A program made the translations under genes and the position numbers. The notes under the pieces were generated by a model. The model saw only the letters and a list, made by a program, of their open reading frames with translations. It was not told the DNA's origin and made no database searches. A stretch of 27,347 nucleotides of DNA from an uncultured Sphingopyxis sp. (lineage in GTDB: Bacteria; Pseudomonadota; Alphaproteobacteria; Sphingomonadales; Sphingomonadaceae), in NCBI GenBank assembly GCA_937957805.1, contig CALFXW010000120.1:1-27347 (forward strand). The letters run 5' to 3'. How positions within the stretch are numbered: position 1 is the stretch's first letter; the number at the start of each line of letters is the position of its first letter. Below, in pieces: positions 21,513 through 27,347 of this stretch.

Positions 21513-23912
21513 ATGATACGCTCGACGGCCCTTCGGCGCATGACAAGCTGCGCCATCCCGGTCATCGCCGTTGCGCTGGCAACGCCAGCCTATGCGCAAG
21601 ACACCAATGCCGAAACGCCCGCATCGGGCAATGACATCGTCGTGACCGCGACGCTGCGCGACAGCAGCCTGCAGGACGTGCCCTTTTCGATCAACGCCCA
21701 AACCGGCGAAGATCTGGAACGGGCCAACGCCACCACATTGGAAGCCGCATCGCGCAATGTCGCGGGCCTCAACATCCAGAACCTCGGGCCGGGGCAAAGC
21801 CAGGTTTCGATCCGTGGGGTTTCGGCGGGTCAGGTCGTGCGCGACCAGCCCGGCGTCAAGGAACAGGTCGGCGTCTACCTCGACGAATCGGTGATTTCGC
21901 TGTCGCTGTTCACCCCCGATCTCGACCTGTTCGACCTCAATCGTCTGGAAACCCTGCGTGGGCCGCAAGGAACCCTGTTTGGTGCAGGCTCGATTGGCGG
22001 CACCATCCGCTACATCACCAATCAACCGCGCCTCGGCACGACCGAAGGGGTTGTCGAAGGCAACCTCAATCTGGTCGGCGGCGACAGCCTCGGCGGGCAG
22101 ATGCGCGGTGTCATCAACCTGCCGATCGGCAACAATGCCGCGCTGCGTGCGGTTGCTTATTACACGCGCTTTGGCGGTTTCATCGATGCGCTCGGCCCCA
22201 GCCGCGTGCAACAGGATGTCAATGATGGCCGCCGTTATGGCCTGCGCGTCGCGCTCGCCTTTCAACCGTCGGACAATCTGACCATCACGCCGCGCATCGT
22301 CTATCAGGAATCCGTCTATGACGGGTTCAACCGGCAGGAGATTTTCAATCTTTATGCCAACCCCAATACGACGACGCGCCCGCCGGTCACCTTTGACGAA
22401 CGGCAGCAATATCTGTTGCTCGACGAGGGGTTCCGCGACCAGACGTTGATTGCGGATCTGACCACCCGTGCCGATTTGGGCGGGGCGGTGCTGACTTTGG
22501 TCGGCAGCTATATCAACCGCGACATTCTGGTCAGCCGCGATGCCAGCGCGCTTACCGGTTCGGTTTCGATTGATTTGGGTTTCCCCACCGCCGGCGTGCT
22601 GTTGCCGTCGAACCTGCGCGATACCACCGACCTGGAAAGCTGGACCGGCGAAATCCGTCTGGCGTCGGACAATGACAGCCCCTTCCAATGGGTGGTTGGC
22701 GCTTTCCATTCCAAGGTCGATCGCGCTTATTCGCAGCGTTTGCCGACACCGGGCTATGACGCCTTTACCGACGCGCGCTTTGGTGCCGGGACGTCCGCTG
22801 CGGTCGCCAACGGATTTCCGCTACAATCGCCGTACAACGCCGACATCCCCTATGATATCAAACAGTTCGCGCTGTTCGGGGAAGCCAGCTATAATTTTGC
22901 CGACATGCTGACGCTGACGGCTGGTGGGCGCTATTATGATTTCCAGGAAAGCCGCCAATTTATTTCGGGCGGTCTTTTCTCCAACGGGGATCGCAATACC
23001 GACCGCACATCGTCGAACGGCTTCACCCCGCGCCTGCTGCTCAGCTGGCGGGCCAATGATGACATTACCATCAACGCACAGGCATCGCGCGGCTTCCGTC
23101 TCGGCGGGGTCAATGACCCGCTGAACATCCCGCTCTGTTCGGGTGGCGCGGGCGGTGTGGATGCCATGACCTATGGCAACCGCCCCAGCTATGACGACGA
23201 AAAAAGCTGGAACTATGAACTGGGTGTCAAAACCCAAGGGCATGGTTTCACCTTTAACGCGGCGGCATTTTACAACGACATCTCCAACTTGCAGATGACC
23301 GCCGATGCCGGCAGCTGTTCGTCACGCGTGGTGTTCAATGTGCCCAAGGCGCATACCGCCGGTGTCGAATTTGAACTGGGGCTTGAACCGGTTCAGGGGC
23401 TGAACCTCGGTCTGTCAGGCTCCATTTTGGAAGCGCGCTTTGATTCGTCGGTCACCACGACCGCCGGTGTCGTCATCGCCGGTTTCCGCGATGGGAACCG
23501 TCTGCCCTCCACGCCCGAATTTACCCTGGCGGCGAGCGCGGATTACAGCTTTGACCTGACCGACGATACGACTGGCTTCCTGCGCGCATCGGTGCAACAT
23601 ATCGGGTCGCGCTATACGCAGGCCAGCGATCAGGAAGGTAACCCGCGCAGCTTTGTCTCGGGCCTTGCCTTCGGCGGCGCAACCGGCACCGTGCCGACGG
23701 TCGTCGACTTGCAACTGGGTGACTATCAACTGGTCGATCTCAGCGCCGGAGTGGAATGGGACAGCGGCCTGTCGGTCACCGTCTATGTCACCAACTTGTT
23801 CGATGAAAATGCCCTGCTGTCGTTCGACCGTGAACGCGGCGGTCGGGCACGGCTCGGCTTTTCAACCAACCAGCCGCGGACAATCGGCCTGACGGTGCGC
23901 CAGAGCTTCTAA
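21513..23912 (+). CDS. TonB-dependent outer membrane receptor
   Basis: A 799-residue TonB-dependent transporter. It starts MIRSTALRRMTSCAIPVIAVALATPAYAQD, with a Sec signal peptide ending AYAQ. A TonB-box-like NDIVVTATLRDSSLQD is followed by the plug with LNIQNLGPGQSQVSIRGVSAGQ and LNRLETLRGPQGTLFGAGSIGGTIRY. The 22-stranded barrel follows and ends in QSF, the usual terminal aromatic. AAGGAGAG lies 6 bases before the ATG. Its pattern is that of the siderophore/complex-organic-substrate class frequent in sphingomonads. It is about 200 residues shorter than the receptor at 5911. Substrate unknown; no adjacent inner-membrane transporter. It follows amtB but is separated by a terminator and hairpin array, so it likely has its own promoter. 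Confidence 0.95.
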   Translation: MIRSTALRRMTSCAIPVIAVALATPAYAQDTNAETPASGNDIVVTATLRDSSLQDVPFSINAQTGEDLERANATTLEAASRNVAGLNIQNLGPGQSQVSIRGVSAGQVVRDQPGVKEQVGVYLDESVISLSLFTPDLDLFDLNRLETLRGPQGTLFGAGSIGGTIRYITNQPRLGTTEGVVEGNLNLVGGDSLGGQMRGVINLPIGNNAALRAVAYYTRFGGFIDALGPSRVQQDVNDGRRYGLRVALAFQPSDNLTITPRIVYQESVYDGFNRQEIFNLYANPNTTTRPPVTFDERQQYLLLDEGFRDQTLIADLTTRADLGGAVLTLVGSYINRDILVSRDASALTGSVSIDLGFPTAGVLLPSNLRDTTDLESWTGEIRLASDNDSPFQWVVGAFHSKVDRAYSQRLPTPGYDAFTDARFGAGTSAAVANGFPLQSPYNADIPYDIKQFALFGEASYNFADMLTLTAGGRYYDFQESRQFISGGLFSNGDRNTDRTSSNGFTPRLLLSWRANDDITINAQASRGFRLGGVNDPLNIPLCSGGAGGVDAMTYGNRPSYDDEKSWNYELGVKTQGHGFTFNAAAFYNDISNLQMTADAGSCSSRVVFNVPKAHTAGVEFELGLEPVQGLNLGLSGSILEARFDSSVTTTAGVVIAGFRDGNRLPSTPEFTLAASADYSFDLTDDTTGFLRASVQHIGSRYTQASDQEGNPRSFVSGLAFGGATGTVPTVVDLQLGDYQLVDLSAGVEWDSGLSVTVYVTNLFDENALLSFDRERGGRARLGFSTNQPRTIGLTVRQSF

Positions 23913-23979
23913 AAGGGGTTTTGGCAGAAATAGCTGAAATAATATTTCGCAATCCTGCTTGGATTGCACCTTATCGCAT

Positions 23980-24017
23980 AAAAAATGGCAGTGTGGCACG
24001 CACACTGCCATTTTTTT
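23980..24017 (+). terminator. Terminator after the second TonB receptor
   Basis: A 10-bp perfect stem TGGCAGTGTG/CACACTGCCA (23986-23995 with 24001-24010, loop GCACG) is preceded by A6 and followed by T7. The A-flank also allows activity on the minus strand. Confidence 0.95.
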
Positions 24018-24084
24018 GCTTTCCAAATTACCGAATCATGGTCATAGTTTGGCCATAGTTTCGGGAGGGGAGAGCCCGGAAGGC

Positions 24085-24123
24085 TGGGTCGGAGCTCGCT
24101 GAGCGACTCCGACCCATTTTTTT
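24085..24123 (+). terminator. Second terminator hairpin before the GMC oxidoreductase end
   Basis: TGGGTCGGAG (24085-24094) pairs with CTCCGACCCA (24107-24116), with an inner TCGC/GCGA extension, followed by T7. Orientation is for plus-strand transcripts, giving a tandem pair with the one at 23980; the complement before the hairpin (A7) is weaker for the converging gene. Confidence 0.88.
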
Positions 24124-24138
24124 GCCCCGATGGCAGGA

Positions 24139-25725
24139 CTATTTCAGCGCCGCTGCCACAAAATCCGCCGCGCGTTCGCCAATCATGATCGATGGTGCAT
24201 TGGTGTTGCCGCTGACCAGTCGCGGCATGATGCTGGCATCGGCCACCCACAGGCCATCCACTCCATTGAGCGCCAATTGCGGATTGACCACCGCGTCACC
24301 GTCCCCCCCCATGCGGCAGGTGCCCACCGGGTGATAGACGGTATCGGCGCGGTTGCGGATTTCCGCCTCCAGCGCCGCATCGTCGGCAAGGTCAACGGCG
24401 CGCAGCGGCTCCCCACCCAGATCGCTGAGCGGCGGCGCGGCGCAGATGCGTTGCATCATCCGTGCGCCCGCCATCAACACATCGACATCGCGCCGGTCGC
24501 TCAGAAATCCGGGGTCGATGCGCGGCGGTGACAATGGGTTGGCATCGTTCAGTTGGACGCTGCCACGCGATTCGGGGCGCAGCACACAGACGTGACAGGA
24601 AAAGCCATGCCCCTTTACCTGGCTGCGGCCATGATCCTCCAGCATCGCGGGGATGAAATGATATTGGACATCGGGGGCGGGCAGGTCGGGCCGGGTGCGC
24701 CAAAATCCGCCCGCTTCGGCAAAGGGGGTGGTCAACATGCCGGTGCGGTTCCAACGGTGCTGGATAAAGGCACGCGCCATCCGCCAACTGCCGGCCAGCG
24801 ACGTGCCAAATGTGATGTTGGATTGGGTGCGATAGCTGACGACATAGTCGATATGGTCCTGCAAATCGGCCCCTACGGCGGGCAGGTTGTGGACTATCGC
24901 TATCCCCTTGTCCGCCAGATGTTCGCCCGGCCCGATGCCCGACAGCATCAAAATCTGCGGACTGTTGAATGCGCCCGCCGACAGGACGACGCCACCTGCC
25001 GCCTGCACGCGCAGCTTTTGCCCGCCCTGGCGAATTTCAACGCCGGTTGCGCGCCCATTCTCCGCGATGATACGTTCGACAATCGCGCCGGTTTTGACCG
25101 CCAGATTGGGCCGTTGGCGCGCCGGTTCGACATAGGCGCGCGCCGCTGACCAGCGTTCGCCGCGCTTTTGCGTCACTTGATAGAGGCCAAAACCATCCTG
25201 CGTCGGCCCGTTGAAATCGGCATTGCGCGGCAGTTGGAGCGCGGCGGCCGCCTCGACAAAGGCGCGGCTCGCGCCATTGGGCCAATGTTGATCCATCACA
25301 TGGAGCGGGCCATCCGCGCCGTGCAAGGCATCTGCACCGCGTGCATTACCCTCCGCCCGTTTGAAATAGGGCAGGCAGTCGGCAAAGCTCCACCCATCGG
25401 CACCAAGCTGTTCCCACTGGTCATAATCCCAGCCATTGCCCCGGATATAGAGCATAGCGTTAATCGCCGAAGAGCCGCCGAGACCGCGCCCACGCGGCTG
25501 GTAACCGACCCGGCCGTTCAGGCCCGGCTGCGGCACCGTATCAAAATCATATTTGCTGCTTGCCGGAATGAAGGGCAGCAACCCCGGCGTTTTCACCGCC
25601 ATGATGTCATTATGTCCACCCGCTTCGATCAGGCAGACCCGGCGACGCCCATCCGCGCTCAGCCGTCCGGCAACCGCGCTCCCCGCGCTGCCGCCACCAA
25701 TGACGATGATATCGAAATTTTCCAC
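24139..25725 (-). CDS. GMC-family FAD-dependent oxidoreductase (choline dehydrogenase-like)
   Basis: A 528-residue flavoprotein of the glucose-methanol-choline family, which oxidises alcohols. The FAD motif GGGSAG is at residues 10-15. It is followed by EAGGHND-type binding, then GRGLGGSSAINAMLYIRG (GMC signature 1) and GAFNSPQILMLSGIG (signature 2). The catalytic C-terminal blocks are HPVGTCRMGG (His465) and LVSGNTNAPSIMIGER with an Asn in place of the second His. This resembles AlkJ/BetA-type alcohol dehydrogenases. There is no signal peptide. It is preceded by a short spacer carrying its promoter and stands alone on the minus strand. The substrate alcohol cannot be inferred. Confidence 0.93.
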   Translation of the reverse strand: MENFDIIVIGGGSAGSAVAGRLSADGRRRVCLIEAGGHNDIMAVKTPGLLPFIPASSKYDFDTVPQPGLNGRVGYQPRGRGLGGSSAINAMLYIRGNGWDYDQWEQLGADGWSFADCLPYFKRAEGNARGADALHGADGPLHVMDQHWPNGASRAFVEAAAALQLPRNADFNGPTQDGFGLYQVTQKRGERWSAARAYVEPARQRPNLAVKTGAIVERIIAENGRATGVEIRQGGQKLRVQAAGGVVLSAGAFNSPQILMLSGIGPGEHLADKGIAIVHNLPAVGADLQDHIDYVVSYRTQSNITFGTSLAGSWRMARAFIQHRWNRTGMLTTPFAEAGGFWRTRPDLPAPDVQYHFIPAMLEDHGRSQVKGHGFSCHVCVLRPESRGSVQLNDANPLSPPRIDPGFLSDRRDVDVLMAGARMMQRICAAPPLSDLGGEPLRAVDLADDAALEAEIRNRADTVYHPVGTCRMGGDGDAVVNPQLALNGVDGLWVADASIMPRLVSGNTNAPSIMIGERAADFVAAALK

Positions 25726-25839
25726 CCAGAGGCTCCCACAGAAAAATTGAGAGCACTTACAATCATGTCAGCAATGACCTGCCAAGCAAATTCGACCACA
25801 GGGGGTATAGTGGCTATCGCTTTGGCTATTTCAGATCAT

Positions 25840-26748
25840 CTATGCGCCACCGCCATCATCGCCCCGGGCGGCTTGCCAGCGCGCGCGGATGCTATCGCTG
25901 GTGTCGCGGCTGCCATCATGGCTCCACCCCGGTTCGCGCAATAAATAGGCCAATTTATACCGCCATGGTGCGCGCCACATGTCCTGCGCAATGCCAATCC
26001 ATTCGTGAAACACGCTCCACAAGAGGTTGAAACTGCCCAATTGCTTGATGATGCCATATTGTGGCACATCATCATCGCGTTCCGCGACAAAACTACCGAA
26101 CATCCGGTCCCAGATGATGAAAACCCCCGCATAATTTTTGTCGAGATAGCGCGGGTTGGTCGCATGATGCACCCGATGGTGCGATGGCGTATTCATTATA
26201 GCTTCGAACCAGCGTGGCATCCGCCCGATCACTTCGGTGTGGATCCAGAATTGGTAGATGAGGTTGATGCCGCCGCAAAACAGCACCATCGCCGGATGAA
26301 AGCCGATGAGCACTAGCGGCAGGCGAAAGATAAAGCTGATTGCCAGAAATCCGGTCCATGTCTGCCGCAGCGCGGTCGACAAATTATAATGCTGACTGCT
26401 GTGGTGGTTGACATGCGACGCCCAGAACCAGCGCACGCGGTGCGCGGTGCGGTGAAAAACATAATAGGCCAGATCGTCGAGCACAAAGCACAGCGCCCAC
26501 GCCCACCATTGCCACGGGATGGTGAACAAACGAAAATTATAGAGGTTGAATAGCAGGCTGAGCACAATGCCGCCAGTCAGCAGGCCAGCAACACTGCTGC
26601 CCAGACCCAAAGCGAGAGAATTTAGCGTATCGCCCGGCGCATAAGCATTGGGCGCACGGCGCGCGGCCCACAGCATTTCGATGAGCACCAGCGCCACAAA
26701 GGCTGGCACCGCATAATCAACCGGGTCGGGCAGATTGGGAACGATCAT
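25840..26748 (-). CDS. Sterol desaturase/fatty acid hydroxylase-family protein
   Basis: A 302-residue membrane di-iron enzyme. After about three hydrophobic segments come the histidine clusters that bind the metal pair: HRTAH (99-103), HVNHH (112-116) and HHRVHH (190-195). A conserved DRMFGSF and a C-terminal cytoplasmic tail follow. This fold hydroxylates or desaturates sterols, fatty acids or carotenoids; the bacterial substrate is uncertain. The ATG at 26748 overlaps the TGA of the upstream gene as ATGA, so it is translationally coupled to it. It ends an operon with a small membrane protein and a TIGR01244-type phosphatase. Confidence 0.93.
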   Translation of the reverse strand: MIVPNLPDPVDYAVPAFVALVLIEMLWAARRAPNAYAPGDTLNSLALGLGSSVAGLLTGGIVLSLLFNLYNFRLFTIPWQWWAWALCFVLDDLAYYVFHRTAHRVRWFWASHVNHHSSQHYNLSTALRQTWTGFLAISFIFRLPLVLIGFHPAMVLFCGGINLIYQFWIHTEVIGRMPRWFEAIMNTPSHHRVHHATNPRYLDKNYAGVFIIWDRMFGSFVAERDDDVPQYGIIKQLGSFNLLWSVFHEWIGIAQDMWRAPWRYKLAYLLREPGWSHDGSRDTSDSIRARWQAARGDDGGGA

Positions 26749-27146
26749 CCCCCCAAATCCCGGAGGCGCGAGGCCCAGATTTTTGCATCCTTGCCCAAGT
26801 GCAAAATGACCGGACGGGCAAAATATTCGGACGTGGCGACATTCAGAAAGTCACGATCAAGCCGGCAATGACTGTGGCTGTCGAGCATGCGCCCGACGAA
26901 GCGCGCACCATGGCGGCGCAAAATTACGAAACGCCCCGCATCATCGCGCAGCAATGCGCCAAGCCCTGCACGGTCGAGCGCAACGTCGCGCGCCTCGAAC
27001 CCCGCGATTGCCGATGCAGCCAGCGCCTTTGCCTCCGCCACATTGGCGATGCGCACATCGCGCCCCAAACGCAGCCATCTGGCGATGAGCGCCAACAACA
27101 TTATCGCGACAAGGGAGCCGCCCAATTGCAGCAATTGTTCGTTCAC
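26745..27146 (-). CDS. Small membrane-anchored hypothetical protein
   Basis: I do not recognise this 133-residue protein. It has one N-terminal membrane segment (about LGGSLVAIMLLALIARWL), then a soluble region with a GAGLGALLRDDAGRFVILRRHGARFVGRML-like stretch that could be a beta-rich fold. Its stop overlaps the desaturase start, and its start (ATG 27146) overlaps the phosphatase stop, both as ATGA, so the three form one operon. The soluble domain would face the cytoplasm or periplasm depending on orientation, which the positive residues (RWLRLGRD) after the segment suggest is cytoplasmic. Confidence 0.78.
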   Translation of the reverse strand: MNEQLLQLGGSLVAIMLLALIARWLRLGRDVRIANVAEAKALAASAIAGFEARDVALDRAGLGALLRDDAGRFVILRRHGARFVGRMLDSHSHCRLDRDFLNVATSEYFARPVILHLGKDAKIWASRLRDLGG

Positions 27147-27347
27147 GCCCTGCCCCCCGCCAGCATGTCGAGCATCGCGGCGATCGGGCTGAGGTCATAG
27201 CCCGCCGCCGCGGCCTGTTCGCGCAGCTTGGCGACGTCCTTGCCCGCGCCCGCTTCTGCCAATGCCCAGAGGAAGCTTGACCTTGTGCCCGACCTGCAAA
27301 AACCAAGGATTGGCCCTGCCTCTTTATCCAGCACCGCACGCATCGCT
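27143..27347 (-). CDS. TIGR01244/BLH-family phosphatase or sulfur transferase, C-terminal part
   Basis: The open frame runs off the right edge of the window; the visible end is about 67 residues. It contains CRSGTRS, a CX5R phosphatase/rhodanese-like active-site loop, in a GPILGFCRSGTRSSFLWALAEAG context that matches the DUF442/BLH-phosphatase family of about 110-150 residues. The helix after the loop and the YDLSPIAAMLDMLAGG tail also fit. It overlaps the following membrane-protein gene by ATGA. In related alphaproteobacteria this domain is linked with sulfur metabolism, which is background knowledge and not visible here. Confidence 0.8.
   Translation of the reverse strand, partial: AMRAVLDKEAGPILGFCRSGTRSSFLWALAEAGAGKDVAKLREQAAAAGYDLSPIAAMLDMLAGGRA

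Noticed and set aside
21432..22709. A 425-residue minus-strand frame antisense to the second TonB receptor
   Set aside because: The plus-strand protein has a signal peptide, plug and barrel. The antisense product shows no domain and no ribosome-binding site.

Overview
The window is a chromosomal segment of an alphaproteobacterium, most likely of the order Sphingomonadales (Sphingopyxis/Sphingorhabdus-like). This rests on two large TonB-dependent receptors, DUF4402 secreted proteins, a TIGR01244-type phosphatase next to a sterol-desaturase-family gene, the tRNA-Trp/secE/nusG/rplKA arrangement, and intergenic hairpin repeats of a kind I associate with sphingomonads. Composition is moderately GC-rich throughout. 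I see no phage, IS element, integrase or CRISPR array; genus-level placement is inference.

Layout. 1-452: 3' end of trmB. 502-2790: a small secreted protein diverging from a LysR regulator, which is followed by a TauE/SafE-type exporter. 2791-3313: a gene-free stretch of intergenic repeats. 3314-5832: the translation/transcription block tRNA-Trp, secE, nusG, rplK, rplA, with several RNA hairpins. 5911-8898: a large TonB-dependent receptor on the opposite strand, wedged between rplA and rplJ. 9011-10290: promoter, L10-leader-like RNA, rplJ, rplL and a terminator, with no rpoB downstream. 10314-12822: a lipoprotein class A beta-lactamase diverging from an M20 amidohydrolase. 12830-15877 (minus strand): an operon of ABC ATPase, P-loop kinase and nadB joined by two ATGA overlaps; the kinase is frameshifted in a G8 tract at its Walker A motif. 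16018-17213: two DUF4402 secreted proteins. 17240-19643: zinc-finger protein, tldD, and an endonuclease/exonuclease/phosphatase-family gene. 19738-21223: amtB behind a sigma-54-like promoter. 21259-21398: a terminator, then a tandem array of small hairpins with T-tracts. 21513-23912: a second TonB-dependent receptor. 24139-27347 (minus strand): a GMC oxidoreductase, then a tightly overlapped operon of phosphatase (partial), small membrane protein and sterol desaturase.

Working together: the core is the protein-synthesis locus, which in many bacteria is continuous from secE to rpoBC but is split here into secE-nusG-rplKA and rplJL. Each half keeps its own leader RNA and terminator. The surrounding genes are nutrient uptake (TonB receptors, ammonium, sulfur/anion export), NAD biosynthesis (nadB) and cell-envelope functions. 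The least explained items are the split ribosomal operon, the hairpin/T-tract array, the frameshifted kinase, the 23-bp perfect inverted repeat before rplK and the enlarged omega-loop region of the beta-lactamase. I found no clear undescribed multi-gene defence or catalytic system.
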